DNA of 64,000 bases, taken from positions 92,835-156,834 of the forward strand of contig JAZKDE010000017.1 of the NCBI GenBank assembly GCA_040387735.1, in the 5' to 3' direction. Source of the stretch: Arcicella sp040387735 (lineage in GTDB: Bacteria > Bacteroidota > Bacteroidia > Cytophagales > Spirosomataceae). The notes below the pieces were generated by a model that had not been told where the DNA came from, did no database searches, and worked only from the letters and a program-made list of their open reading frames with translations. Below, piece after piece: positions 7,509 through 16,689 of the stretch (position 1 is its first letter; each line of letters opens with the position of its first letter). The translations under genes and the position numbers were made by a program.

Positions 7509-9242
7509 TCATTTTCCTTCTACTAATTTTTTCAATTTAGCTTTATCTATATCTAAAATACTATCGACTACCGCTGGCACATATTTTCCATTAATATTGA
7601 TAAAACGATAAGAAGGGAAACCATTTGCTTTGAATAATTTCATTACCTCATCCTCAACTCTTTCTTCTACATAAATATGCGTCCCTGCAATTTTATGTTC
7701 AGCAATCGTATTCTTCCATTTCTCCAATGTTGAATTATATGAAGTGCATAAATAGACAAATTCAATCGGTAATTCTTTCGTCTCTTCGTGCAGTTTCTGA
7801 CTGGTGGGCATATTGGCAATACATGGAGCGCACCACGTTCCCCAGAAATCTAACAATAGGGCTTTCCCTTTAAAGTTTTCCTTCAAATTAGCTAAAAGTT
7901 CTATTCCTTTTCCTGAATCGACTTTGTATAATTTTGCACCAAAAGGGGTTTCTCCGAGCATTTCGCCAATGTTATTCTTTATTTCTGAGTTCTTTATTTT
8001 AGATAAATTGTCATTAACTTCTTTGAGTTTAAGAAGCATTTTTGGGTATTCAGCATTTAATAAATCTTTGCACCAGTCAGTTTTCATACTGACTAAAGCA
8101 ATTTGTGCTTTCTGTGTTCTAATTTTTATGTCCAGTCTTGCCCAACTTTCTTGAAGTTTTAAAAAATCTGCTTTTGAAGGAACAAATGCACTGTCTAAAA
8201 AAGCAATTAATCTTGGATATAATACTGGAATATCAGCATTACGACGTAATGAAACGATATATTTTATTTTATTATTTAAATTTTTAGCGTAAGAAATTGA
8301 ATCTTGGGGCGAAGTATTTTTTACAAGATTTACTAAAGAATTGAACTCCGTTTTTTCATTATCATTTTGGCAATAATACTTTCTGATAAAATCAACATCA
8401 TCAAAATCTTTTGAATAGAATATTCTCGAATTTATAAAAGTGTACAAATATTTATAAAAAATTATTCCTTTTTGAGAAGTTAGATAACTTTTTTGTTTTA
8501 TAATTTTTTCCCATAAACTTCTATCCATTGTTTTTAGATTTGAAGAGTGTTTAAGTAAAACTCCTCCGTAATAATCAGCCAATCTTTCATTCTCGATAAT
8601 CCAAGTATATTTAGAAGGATTTTGGCTAATAAAGCTGCTATCTATTTTTTTGATTTCAGAAGATAAACTGTCATATATCATGATAAATTTCTCGTAGGGT
8701 AATGCACTCTTTTTCCCAAATCTATAATCTCCTCTTGCCTGAGTAAAAAAATCCTTACGGTCTTCTTTGAATAAACTATGCGTGTTCAGATACGTATTTA
8801 ATTCTCCATCTTGACCCAAATATTGTACGCCATCTGAAATCATATAAATTTTATGTTGTTTAGCTTTTTGCCAATCAATTTCAATCAATAAATCGGAATG
8901 GGCGTAGATATTCGCTCTAAATTCCGTTCCAATTTTTAACCAGATTTTTTGATATGGCAAATTATTATCAAGCTCAAGGTTAAACGTTCCGTCTGCGTTT
9001 AAAACGGCAGTTTTTGTAACTTCTTCAATATTTAAAACATTGGGTAGTCCATAAGAAATAGAAACTTTACTTAATTCATCTAACGAAATACCCGAAATTT
9101 TGCCTTTTACGATTGGCACTTTTCGAGTTTTGAGATACTCATTAAATTCGGGGTCTTCAAATGCTACCGCATCTTTGGGGATTTGTGAGAAGGCTAATAA
9201 ATTGGATAGAACAAGCAAAATCGATAGAACAGTATTTTTCAT
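7509..9242 (-). CDS. Secreted TlpA-like thioredoxin-domain protein, copy 1
   Basis: The 577-residue protein has a signal peptide (MKNTVLSILLVLSNLLAFSQ) and an N-terminal beta-rich domain ending near residue 110. A long helical middle part follows, then a C-terminal TlpA/ResA-type thioredoxin domain with the redox motif WCAPC in GKALLLDFWGTWCAPC (about residue 475). Such proteins reduce or oxidise periplasmic disulfides. The helical linker probably serves another role, and proteins of this build are common in Bacteroidota. The frame opens at 9260 with MINTLI, but the ATG at 9242 matches the start of the neighbouring paralogue and is used here. Copy 2 lies 55 bp upstream in the same direction, so the pair is a tandem duplication. 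Confidence 0.83.
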   Translation of the reverse strand: MKNTVLSILLVLSNLLAFSQIPKDAVAFEDPEFNEYLKTRKVPIVKGKISGISLDELSKVSISYGLPNVLNIEEVTKTAVLNADGTFNLELDNNLPYQKIWLKIGTEFRANIYAHSDLLIEIDWQKAKQHKIYMISDGVQYLGQDGELNTYLNTHSLFKEDRKDFFTQARGDYRFGKKSALPYEKFIMIYDSLSSEIKKIDSSFISQNPSKYTWIIENERLADYYGGVLLKHSSNLKTMDRSLWEKIIKQKSYLTSQKGIIFYKYLYTFINSRIFYSKDFDDVDFIRKYYCQNDNEKTEFNSLVNLVKNTSPQDSISYAKNLNNKIKYIVSLRRNADIPVLYPRLIAFLDSAFVPSKADFLKLQESWARLDIKIRTQKAQIALVSMKTDWCKDLLNAEYPKMLLKLKEVNDNLSKIKNSEIKNNIGEMLGETPFGAKLYKVDSGKGIELLANLKENFKGKALLLDFWGTWCAPCIANMPTSQKLHEETKELPIEFVYLCTSYNSTLEKWKNTIAEHKIAGTHIYVEERVEDEVMKLFKANGFPSYRFININGKYVPAVVDSILDIDKAKLKKLVEGK

Positions 9243-9257
9243 GATTAAAGTGTTTAT
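9098..9257 (-). repeat. Near-identical 5' segment shared by the tandem TlpA genes (copy 1)
   Basis: It spans the start codon, signal peptide and the first part of the mature protein. It matches 10884-11043 with five differences that I count, although the rest of the two genes is clearly diverged. Confidence 0.8.
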
Positions 9258-9297
9258 CATTAAATAATTATCATTTTAGTATTTCAAAATATTAAAA

Positions 9298-11028
9298 CTA
9301 TTTCCCTTCCACCAATGCTTTCAATTTAGCTTTATCTGTTTCTTGCATCCAATTAATAGCCCCTGGTTTATATTTTCCCATCTTATCAATAAAACGATAA
9401 GATGGATAACCCGTTGCTTGAAACAATTCCATTAGTTCATTTTCGATTCTTTCATCTACAAAAATATGAGTTCCAGGAATTTCTAATTCTGCAATTTTAT
9501 TCTTCCATTTTTCGATTGTTGAATTGTTAGATGTACATAAATAAATGTATTCTATTGGTAATTCTGGGCTTTCATCGTGAAGCTTTTTACTGTGAGGCAA
9601 ATCACTCAAACATGGTGCACACCAAGTTCCCCAAAAATCTAATAATAGTGCTTTTCCTTGAAATGAGCTTTTTAAGTTTGCTAAAAGTTCCGTTCCTTTT
9701 CCTGATTTTACTTCGTATAATTTTGCACTAAAAGGAGTTTCTAATATTAATTCTCCGATATTATTTTTTGTTGTTGCTTTTGAAGACATTGCTAAAGCAT
9801 CATCAACTTCCTTTATTTTACTGAGAGTTTTTTGATATTCATCAGTCAACATATCTTTACACCAATCAGTTTTCATACTTGCTAAGGCAATTTCTATTTT
9901 CATTTTTCTTATTTTAATATCTTGTCTTTGCCCATCTTCAAAAAGCTTAATAAAATCAGCTTTTGAGGTTACAAAGGCACTATCTAAGTAAGTCATCACT
10001 CTGGGGTAAAGAACCCTTGACTCAGATTTTTGGTATAGATTATTCATAAATTTACCTTGATTCATCATGTTTTCTTTGTAGAGAACCGAGTCTTTAGGAG
10101 AAGTATTCTTGACGAGCAATATTAGAGATTCAAATTCATTTTTCTCCTTTTCATTTTCACAAAAATATTTCAGAAAAAAGTCCACTCCTTTTCCTCTCAT
10201 GTCGGTCGCATTAGAAGAAATTAAGGTATGCAAATATCTATTGAAAAGCATTCCTGAATTAGTCACTAAATGCGTTTTATGAGCTACAACTTTATCCCAT
10301 AATCCTGATTCCATTTTTTTTGAATACCAATACTTAGTACATATTCCTCCATAGTATTCAGACATTCGCTCATTTTCAAGAATCCACTCATATTTTGAAG
10401 GATTCTGAATAATAAATAGACTATCTATCTTTTTAATTTCAACAAATAAACTATCATATTTTATCATATATTTTTCGAGAGGTATCTTCATTGCTTCCCT
10501 CCCGAATTTTATATTATTAAGTGCTTCTTGTATTTGACGATTATAACTTTGTTGAAATAGTACGTGTTTATTCAAGTACATATTCAATTCGCCATCTTTC
10601 CCTAAATAATTCACACCATCGCCAATCATATAAATCTTCTTAGCTTTCGCTTTCTGCCAATCAATTTCAATAAACAATTCTTCATGTGCGTATATACCTG
10701 CATAAAATTGTGTCCCAATTTTTAACCATATTTGCTGATAGGGTAAATTGGTTTCAAGTTCAAGACTAAATGTTCCGTCCGAATTAATTGAAGTAGTTTT
10801 ATTATTTCCTTCTCCTCCTAATACAGTCACAATTGTGTAAGAAATAGACGTTTTTTTGATTTCCTCTAAAGAAATATTGGAGATTTTGCCTTTTACGATT
10901 GGCACTTTTCGAGTTTTGAGATACTCATTAAATTCGGGGTCTTCAAATGCTACCGCATCTTTGTGGATTTGTGAGAAGGTTAATAAATTGGATAGAACAA
11001 ACAAAATTGATAGAACAGTGTTTTTCAT
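9298..11028 (-). CDS. Secreted TlpA-like thioredoxin-domain protein, copy 2
   Basis: This 576-residue paralogue of the next gene has the same domain order: signal peptide, N-terminal beta domain, helical linker and C-terminal thioredoxin domain with WCAPC in LLLDFWGTWCAPC. The linker has diverged well while the thioredoxin domain is similar. In contrast, the first 50 codons plus the upstream bases are almost identical at DNA level (10884-11043 against 9098-9257, five differences that I count in 160). No gene for a partner such as DsbD or a cytochrome c factor lies next to the pair, so the client protein is unknown. Confidence 0.83.
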   Translation of the reverse strand: MKNTVLSILFVLSNLLTFSQIHKDAVAFEDPEFNEYLKTRKVPIVKGKISNISLEEIKKTSISYTIVTVLGGEGNNKTTSINSDGTFSLELETNLPYQQIWLKIGTQFYAGIYAHEELFIEIDWQKAKAKKIYMIGDGVNYLGKDGELNMYLNKHVLFQQSYNRQIQEALNNIKFGREAMKIPLEKYMIKYDSLFVEIKKIDSLFIIQNPSKYEWILENERMSEYYGGICTKYWYSKKMESGLWDKVVAHKTHLVTNSGMLFNRYLHTLISSNATDMRGKGVDFFLKYFCENEKEKNEFESLILLVKNTSPKDSVLYKENMMNQGKFMNNLYQKSESRVLYPRVMTYLDSAFVTSKADFIKLFEDGQRQDIKIRKMKIEIALASMKTDWCKDMLTDEYQKTLSKIKEVDDALAMSSKATTKNNIGELILETPFSAKLYEVKSGKGTELLANLKSSFQGKALLLDFWGTWCAPCLSDLPHSKKLHDESPELPIEYIYLCTSNNSTIEKWKNKIAELEIPGTHIFVDERIENELMELFQATGYPSYRFIDKMGKYKPGAINWMQETDKAKLKALVEGK

Positions 11029-11043
11029 GATTAAAGTGTTTAT
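10884..11043 (-). repeat. Near-identical 5' segment shared by the tandem TlpA genes (copy 2)
   Basis: Partner of 9098-9257 at a constant offset of 1786 bases. It includes 15 bases upstream of the ATG. Confidence 0.8.
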
Positions 11044-11131
11044 TGTTAAATAATTGGTAGAATTGTGGTTAGAAAGTCTTTAAATATACGATTTTAATTT
11101 ACGAAATCTTATTGTGTAGAAAAGTCCATTT

Positions 11132-11178
11132 AAAACAATAGAGTCATGAAGTTTGAAACTTCATGACTCTATTGTTTT
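11132..11178. terminator. 23-bp perfect palindrome downstream of the TPM operon
   Basis: The arm at 11132-11154 (begins AAAACAATAGAGTCATGAAG) is the exact reverse complement of 11156-11178, with one base between them. It ends with a T-run on both strands, as expected for a terminator. It lies 46 bp past the stop of the TPM-domain gene at 11224. Confidence 0.75.
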
Positions 11179-11223
11179 AGCAATATTATATTATCAAAAA
11201 ACTTATTTAAGACGACTACAATT

Positions 11224-11994
11224 TTAATAATCTCCACCAGCTCCACCACCACCAAAATCGCCACCACCAAAGCCACCGAAGTCTGAACCGCCGCCACCGC
11301 TTGAGCCGCCACCCCAACCAGACGAACCACCCGATGAGAAAATGATGGGACCAGCCCAACCGCCACCCATAAAGCCGCCTCCGCCATTACGTCCACCTTT
11401 GCTATTTCTGCCTATGATGTATAAGCCAATAATGATTAATAAAATGATGACAATAAACGGAATAATTGAACCACCATCGTCCTCTGCATCAGCTTCAAAT
11501 TCTCCCGAAGCCCGCTTCATGATTTCAGATGTTGCTATATCAAGTCCTTGATAAAATTGTCCCGCTTGGAAGTAAGGTTTCAAAATTGTATTGATTATTC
11601 GCTTTGAAACCGCATCTGTAATCGTTGCTTCCATCCCTCGCCCCGTTACAATTCTGAGTTTTCGGGTTTCGGTTGCCCACAAAAGAACCAAGCCGTTGTT
11701 TTTATCTTTTTGTCCAACACCCCAATCTTTCCCAATTTTCATGGCGTAATCATAAGGGTCAGAATCTCCCGTAGTTTTTACGATGACAATGGTTATTTGC
11801 GTTGAAGTACTATCGGCATATCCTCTGAGTTTTTGTTCCAATGATTGTAATTCCGTTGGTGATAATTTCATCACAAAATCGTTGACTAATCTTGGTGGAT
11901 TTGGCTTAGCAGGAATATCCTGAGCCTGCAGTATTGCAGTAAACAGTAAGCAGTAAACAGTAAAAAAAAAGTATATGAATAATTTTCTGGACAT
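11224..11994 (-). CDS. TPM-domain (YgcG-type) membrane protein with Gly-rich tail
   Basis: The 256-residue protein has a signal peptide, then a TPM domain (LSPTELQSLEQKLRGYADSTSTQITIVIV, YAMKIGKDWGVGQKDKNNGLVLL, RIVTGRGMEATITDA), one membrane helix (PFIVIILLIIIGLYII, about residues 177-192) and a C-terminal tail that is almost only Gly and Ser. This is the YgcG/TPM_phosphatase architecture. Some TPM proteins are acid phosphatases, others help photosystem repair. It is the third gene of the lemA-TPM-TPM cluster, a common arrangement. The hydrophobic core of the signal peptide is encoded by a 14-bp tandem repeat (11936-11963). Confidence 0.85.
   Translation of the reverse strand: MSRKLFIYFFFTVYCLLFTAILQAQDIPAKPNPPRLVNDFVMKLSPTELQSLEQKLRGYADSTSTQITIVIVKTTGDSDPYDYAMKIGKDWGVGQKDKNNGLVLLWATETRKLRIVTGRGMEATITDAVSKRIINTILKPYFQAGQFYQGLDIATSEIMKRASGEFEADAEDDGGSIIPFIVIILLIIIGLYIIGRNSKGGRNGGGGFMGGGWAGPIIFSSGGSSGWGGGSSGGGGSDFGGFGGGDFGGGGAGGDY
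11936..11963. repeat. Two tandem copies of a 14-mer inside a signal-peptide coding region
   Basis: GCAGTAAACAGTAA occurs twice head to tail. On the coding strand it encodes part of TVYCLLFTA of the TPM protein. A related CAGTAAACAG is found in the atpD-atpC spacer. Confidence 0.7.
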
Positions 11995-12107
11995 GAAATG
12001 ACTTTGATTCGATGTGAGGAGGAATTAGCTTATAAAATCTAATTATTGTGATTAAACTCTGACTATTCAGTTTATTAAAACCTAATATTCAGAACCTAAT
12101 ACCTTAT

Positions 12108-12542
12108 TTACCCAAATGAAATATCATCAGGCAATTCATTTACGTCGTCTGATTGATACGGAAAGAAATGCTTCAATTGCTCACCCGCTGAGTGAATTCC
12201 TTTGACTAACCCTTCCGTAAAAAGTCCTTTCGCAAAATGACTTTGAAGTAATGCTTTGGTTGATTCCCAAAAATTATCAGGAACTACTTTATCAATTCCT
12301 TTATCACCCAAAACAGCAAATTTTCGGTCATCAACCGAAAGGTAAAACAAAACGCCATTTTGTTGTAAGGTATTACTCATTCCAATACTTACGAATACTT
12401 CAGAAGCTCGGTCAAGTACATTTTCGGTAGGACAAGTTTTTTCGATATGCAATCTGATTTCTCCCGAACTATTACGTTCAGCTACTTGAATCGCCTGAAC
12501 GATTTCGGCTTTTTGGGAGTCAGTAAGAAAATTTTGAGGCAT
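12108..12542 (-). CDS. TPM-domain protein, cytoplasmic form
   Basis: The 144-residue protein carries a second, shorter TPM domain. SSGEIRLHIEKTCP, RASEVFVSIGMSNTLQQNGVLFYLSVDDRKFAVLGDKGID and a C-terminal AGEQLKHFFPY are the recognisable parts. It has neither a signal peptide nor a membrane helix. The frame stays open to 12671, but the extra residues are encoded by the intergenic hairpin. The ATG at 12542 (MPQNFLTDSQKAEI) is the proper start, since the TPM helix begins there. It lies between lemA and the Gly-rich TPM gene in the same direction, as in many Bacteroidota. The molecular role is not known. Confidence 0.82.
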   Translation of the reverse strand: MPQNFLTDSQKAEIVQAIQVAERNSSGEIRLHIEKTCPTENVLDRASEVFVSIGMSNTLQQNGVLFYLSVDDRKFAVLGDKGIDKVVPDNFWESTKALLQSHFAKGLFTEGLVKGIHSAGEQLKHFFPYQSDDVNELPDDISFG

Positions 12543-12606
12543 TGTTTTGGTGGTGAAAGTTGTAAAGTGGTATTGTGTAAAAAGGCTTAACATTAAATAG
12601 TTTTCA

Positions 12607-12668
12607 ATTTTCAACAAACAATATTCAAGTTTTGAGTTACCCCTCCTTGAACATTGTTTGTTGAAAAT
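12607..12668. repeat. Large hairpin between lemA and the TPM gene
   Basis: Arms 12607-12629 and 12646-12668 (right arm begins CTTGAACATTGTTTG) pair over 23 positions with one mismatch around a 16-nt loop. It could end part of the lemA transcript, protect its 3' end, or be a mobile palindrome. Confidence 0.65.
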
Positions 12669-12694
12669 CATACTTTACCTTTTAACATTATCTC

Positions 12695-13288
12695 TTATTT
12701 TGCACCACCAAAATCAACATTTGGAGCTTTTGATGCACCTGCGTCAGCTTCAAAATATCCTTTGGTTGCAAAGCCTGAGAAGCTTGCGATTAAGCTATTT
12801 GGGAAGGTTACGATTTTGTTGTTATAACCCTTCACAACATCGTTGAAACGATCTCTTTCTTCTTTAATACGGTTTTCTGTACCTTCCAATTGTGACTGTA
12901 ATTCTGAGAAGTTTTCAGTTGCTCTTAATTGAGGATAACTTTCTGCCACCGCCATCAAACGTGATAATGAACCGCTCAATTGACTTTGTGCAGCCTGATA
13001 TTTTTGAATATTTTCGGGCGAAAGGTCGTTTGCATCCAATTTAATTTGAGTTGCACTCGCACGAGCATTAATAACATCAGTAAGGGTACTTTTTTCAAAA
13101 TTGGCAACGCCTTGAACTGTTTTTACTAAATTAGGGATTAAATCCGCACGACGTTGATAAGCCGTTTGTACTTTCGCCCATGATGCTTGTACATCTTGAT
13201 TGCTGGTTGCCATACCGTTTCTGACACCAATACCCCAGAAAATTAATAAGGCAGCAACGCCTAATCCGATAAGAAGATTCCTTGACAT
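12695..13288 (-). CDS. lemA: LemA family protein
   Basis: The 197-residue protein has one N-terminal membrane helix (LLIGLGVAALLIFWGIGV) and a helical LemA domain. Typical parts are NQDVQASWAKVQTAYQRRADLIPNLVKTVQGVANFEKSTLTDVINARASA, the QLSGSLSRLMAVAESYPQLRATENFSELQSQLEGTENRI block and RFNDVVKGYN. LemA proteins are membrane-anchored, with the helical bundle probably outside. Their function is unsettled. It heads the cluster with two TPM-domain genes. A promoter match lies 72 bp upstream (13361-13389). Confidence 0.92.
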   Translation of the reverse strand: MSRNLLIGLGVAALLIFWGIGVRNGMATSNQDVQASWAKVQTAYQRRADLIPNLVKTVQGVANFEKSTLTDVINARASATQIKLDANDLSPENIQKYQAAQSQLSGSLSRLMAVAESYPQLRATENFSELQSQLEGTENRIKEERDRFNDVVKGYNNKIVTFPNSLIASFSGFATKGYFEADAGASKAPNVDFGGAK

Positions 13289-13360
13289 AGTTTTGATTAA
13301 ATTTTTGTTTGATTAAAGTAAAAATGAAAGGTTTGTTTGCTCTCATTGATTAATTTGAAT

Positions 13361-13389
13361 CAAATGTAGATATTTTTTTGAAATACAAA
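13361..13389 (-). promoter_or_regulatory. Bacteroidota-type promoter for lemA
   Basis: On the minus strand TTTG (13389-13386), 17 bases, then TACATTTG (13368-13361). Both boxes match the consensus, and the spacing is at the short end of the accepted range. Confidence 0.45.
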
Positions 13390-13562
13390 CAGAATCTGTG
13401 TTGAATATTTGTGTTTTAGGGGGTAACGGTTGTTTTTGATTATGAATTGGCGGTTTTAATGTTCCATAACCAATGCTGAATATTCAATTTTCAAGTGAAA
13501 TTAAACGCATTGTTGATAACGATAACTTAAATATTGAGCGTTGTACATTAAACATTACAAAT

Positions 13563-14999
13563 TTATCCTTTTACCCACTTTCGTACATCCACAATCGGAT
13601 TGGGATAATCTACGCCCAATCGTACCGAGAACTGTTTTTGTTCATCATTGGTCAGCAAACCAACTAAATGTATTTTGTGCGAAGGAACATTAGACAATTC
13701 GGGCAACCAAAACTTCACATATTCCCCTTTACTGTCATAATTAGTAGCTTGTTTTAGAATATTAAAATAACGATTTTCCCTTGGGTCATTTCCTACGCCC
13801 GCCACATAAAGCCAATTTCCCCAATTTGAGCAAACATCGTAATCAATCAACTGGCTCTCAAACCATGCCGCTCCCCAACGCCAATCAATTTGCAAGTCTT
13901 TAACTAAAAAACTCGCCACATTTTGTCTTCCCCGATTTGACATAAAACCTGTTGTCAATAATTCTTTCATGTTGGCATCAATCAATGGAATGCCCGTTTC
14001 ACCCAAACGCCACTTTTCAAAGATGACCATTTTTGCTGTTCCAACGTTGATAGGCAAATTCAATGCGGGTTTAATACTAACAGCGTTAACCGATTTCAAA
14101 CCGTATTTTTGAAAGATTTTATTCCCAAATTTCATGGCGACAAAACGAAAATAATCACGCCAAATCAATTCAAAAATTAGCCAATAGGTGGATTCATTCT
14201 GCGTGCGTTCTGCTTCGTACTTCTTAATTTCTTCATAAATATACCGTGGAGAAATACAGCCATTTGCCAACCAAAGCGAGAATTTGGAGGAATAATCAAG
14301 CCCTAACATGCCGTTACGAGTTTCTTTGTAGACTTTCAGTAAATCTTTTTTCCAGAAATAATCATTTAGGCGATTTATTCCTTCGGTTTCGCCACCTTGC
14401 AAGACAGATTTTCCATGTGTTTCATCCATCGACAGGGCGGAAACGTCCCCAACCTCAATTTTCTCCTTAAAGACCAAATTCGTTGGCGTTTTAAAGACTG
14501 GACGAATTGCAGTCAATTTCTCCACCTTATTTCTGAATTGCGTAAAAATATCGGGCAAATCTTGAATTTCCATCGGCAATTCATCAACGTGATAAAGCGT
14601 TGATTGCCAGAAAAATTTAATTTTTTTCCCGTCCGATTTTAGCCGTTCTTCAACCAATGAATCCACATCAATTTCTTCTTGCGTAACTTCCTCTGAGGTA
14701 TAAACTTCGTCAGCTTGAATTTCTTTAACTAAGGCAGGAATAATGTCTTCGGGAAAACCCGTTCTGATGACAAGGTTTGAACCAATTTTTAGTAAATTTT
14801 CACGAAGATTTTGAACGGATTCTATCAAAAATTGATGACGTAACTCTCCCGTTTTAGGGAAGCCAAGGGGACATTCTTTAAAAATACGTGGGTCAAAAAT
14901 ATAGATAGGAACGACTTCTAAAGTCTTTTCAGAAGCCTTAAAAAGTGCTTCATGGTCGTGAATACGCAAATCATTGCGGTACCAAAGTAGGATTTTCAT
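13563..14999 (-). CDS. DASH-type cryptochrome/photolyase
   Basis: The 478-residue flavoprotein has an N-terminal photolyase alpha/beta domain (MKILLWYRNDLRIHDHEAL) and a helical FAD domain. The signature NRGRQNVASFLVKDLQIDWRWGAAWFESQLIDYDVCSNWGNW is followed by DPRENRYFNILKQATNYD and EYVKFWLPELSNVP, the pattern that marks cry-DASH. These enzymes repair cyclobutane pyrimidine dimers, preferably in single-stranded DNA, using light. The frame opens at 15011, but the ATG at 14999 gives the conserved N terminus and avoids the hairpin at 15012-15065. The methyltransferase gene lies upstream on the same strand, separated by that hairpin. Confidence 0.9.
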   Translation of the reverse strand: MKILLWYRNDLRIHDHEALFKASEKTLEVVPIYIFDPRIFKECPLGFPKTGELRHQFLIESVQNLRENLLKIGSNLVIRTGFPEDIIPALVKEIQADEVYTSEEVTQEEIDVDSLVEERLKSDGKKIKFFWQSTLYHVDELPMEIQDLPDIFTQFRNKVEKLTAIRPVFKTPTNLVFKEKIEVGDVSALSMDETHGKSVLQGGETEGINRLNDYFWKKDLLKVYKETRNGMLGLDYSSKFSLWLANGCISPRYIYEEIKKYEAERTQNESTYWLIFELIWRDYFRFVAMKFGNKIFQKYGLKSVNAVSIKPALNLPINVGTAKMVIFEKWRLGETGIPLIDANMKELLTTGFMSNRGRQNVASFLVKDLQIDWRWGAAWFESQLIDYDVCSNWGNWLYVAGVGNDPRENRYFNILKQATNYDSKGEYVKFWLPELSNVPSHKIHLVGLLTNDEQKQFSVRLGVDYPNPIVDVRKWVKG

Positions 15000-15011
15000 T
15001 TTTTGTAACAC

Positions 15012-15065
15012 AAGTTTTAACCTGTAATTGATTGATTTTTGTTCATCGCATACAGGTTAAAACCT
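15012..15065 (-). terminator. Hairpin between methyltransferase and photolyase genes
   Basis: Arms 15012-15026 (AAGTTTTAACCTGTA) and 15051-15065 (TACAGGTTAAAACCT) pair at 14 of 15 positions around a 24-nt loop. Confidence 0.5.
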
Positions 15066-15068
15066 GAG

Positions 15069-15824
15069 TTATGAGAACAATACCACTTCCCACCGAAAAG
15101 CCCATTTCCAACGAATAGAATACTTAGTAAAACCCGATTGCTGAATAATTTTCTCTAAATCATGACGACGAAAAGCTCGCCAAACGGAAAGTTTCGCATC
15201 ATTCTTAACCAAATATGATTTCAGAAAGAGTTTTGTAATCCAAGCGATGGAATGATAGGCAAACCAATGGCGGTGAATATCATTGATAACTATTCCGATA
15301 CGACTTTGTTTTTTGAATTGTTTGAAGATTTCCACAAGGCTTTCATCACTAAAATGATGACAAAAAAGTGTCATAGTAATAATATCGAAAGACTTTTCTT
15401 TAAATTCATCCGAGAAAATATTTTGGTGCAAATAGCTAATATTCGGATAATTAGCGGTGCGTTTCTTAGCAAAATCAATCATAAAATCATTGGCATCAAT
15501 CCCGATAAATTGAGTATTTATTCCTTTCTTTTTTGCCCAATTTGCCATCACCATCAGCATATCCCCTCCGCCACAACCGAGGTCGGCAATGGTTATTTTC
15601 GATGTTTGATTTTCGATTTTCGATTTTCGAACATCAAACATCAATCTTGACAATCCGCTGATGGTTACTTGGTTTCCACCCAAATATTTATTTATTAACG
15701 CCAATTCTTCCAGATTTTCACGGAGAGCGTCGTTATCCAATTCAAGGTCGTCAATCAACTCTTTTTCATTACTTCGATATGATAGATTTGGCATATATTT
15801 GTGGATAAATTGAGCTATAAGCAT
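15069..15824 (-). CDS. SAM-dependent class I methyltransferase
   Basis: The 251-residue protein has a Rossmann-fold methyltransferase core: motif I ADLGCGGGDMLMVMA (about residues 82-96), an acidic end of strand 2 in IGIDANDFMIDFAKKR, and motif IV near FDIITMTLFCHHFSDE. It begins with a conserved helical region (RSNEKELIDDLELDNDALRENLEELALINKYLGG). In related Bacteroidota genes this region is found in methyltransferases near polyketide or pigment loci, but no such locus is visible here. The substrate is probably a small molecule. The start at 15824 is kept because the first residues resemble family N termini; an ATG at 15794 is an alternative. Confidence 0.8.
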   Translation of the reverse strand: MLIAQFIHKYMPNLSYRSNEKELIDDLELDNDALRENLEELALINKYLGGNQVTISGLSRLMFDVRKSKIENQTSKITIADLGCGGGDMLMVMANWAKKKGINTQFIGIDANDFMIDFAKKRTANYPNISYLHQNIFSDEFKEKSFDIITMTLFCHHFSDESLVEIFKQFKKQSRIGIVINDIHRHWFAYHSIAWITKLFLKSYLVKNDAKLSVWRAFRRHDLEKIIQQSGFTKYSIRWKWAFRWEVVLFS

Positions 15825-15883
15825 TTAGCAGTATGCGATTTTTTTGCATATCACTCACAGCATAAAGCTAAAAGCATGAAATT

Positions 15884-16641
15884 ATGAATCTAAATTTAAA
15901 AAATAAAAATGCCATTGTATGCGGTAGTACGCAAGGACTTGGACGTGCCTCCGCCATTGAATTGGCTCTGTTGGGAGCAAATGTAACACTTGTGGCTCGC
16001 AATGAAGATACCCTTAATGAAACATTGCATCGCTTAGATNNNNNNNNNNCTCAAAGCCTGATGAGTTAAAATTGGGTATCGAAAATCATTTAAAAGTCAA
16101 TCCAATCGTTCATATTTTGGTGAATAATACGGGTGGTCCAGCGGGAGGTACAATTATTGAAGCAAAGATTGAAGAATTTACCCAAGCATTCTCTAATCAT
16201 TTGGTTTGCAACCATATCCTTGTGCAAGCGTGCGTACCAAGCATGAAATCTGAAGAGTTTGGCAGAATTATTAACATCATTTCAACCTCTGTAAAACAAC
16301 CAATAAACGGTTTGGGCGTATCAAATACGACTCGTGGAGCGGTGGCTTCTTGGTCAAAAACGTTGGCAAATGAGTTGGGGCAATTCGGTATTACCGTTAA
16401 CAATGTTTTACCAGGATATACCAAAACGGCACGTTTAGATTTTGTGGTAAATTCCAGAGCAAAATCAGCCGACATTTCAGCGGATGAAGTAGAAGAAATA
16501 ATGATGTCCGATATTCCAGCAGGACGTTTTGGCGAAGCCCACGAATTTGCAGCAGCCGTTGCTTTTTTATGTAGCCCAGCCGCAGCGTATATCAATGGGA
16601 TTAATTTACCCGTGGATGGTGGCCGACTTTCTTGTTTTTAA
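15884..16641 (+). CDS. SDR family oxidoreductase, broken by an assembly gap
   Basis: Two reading frames separated by ten N make one short-chain dehydrogenase. The first part has the NAD(P)-binding VCGSTQGLG motif. After the gap come KPDELKLGIENHL, the ILVNNTGGPAGG strand, a catalytic-region Ser in IINIISTSVKQP and PGYTKTARL. The C terminus is AAYINGINLPVDGGR, typical of 3-oxoacyl-ACP-reductase-like SDRs. The Tyr-x-x-x-Lys motif is not seen in its usual form: the place where it is expected reads SNTTRGAVASW. The family (ketogluconate or polyol reductase-like) thus lacks the usual Tyr. The two parts are in different frames across the N run, so the real gap is not ten bases. Confidence 0.8.
16040..16049. 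other. Run of ten N inside the SDR gene
   Basis: Undetermined bases. To restore the reading frame the true length must be 2 modulo 3, and comparison with SDR spacing suggests about 14 to 18 missing residues, so N10 is a placeholder. Confidence 0.85.
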
Positions 16642-16689
16642 AACGTAAAAAACTGACCTAAATACTATAAAAATTCAATAATTGTTCCT

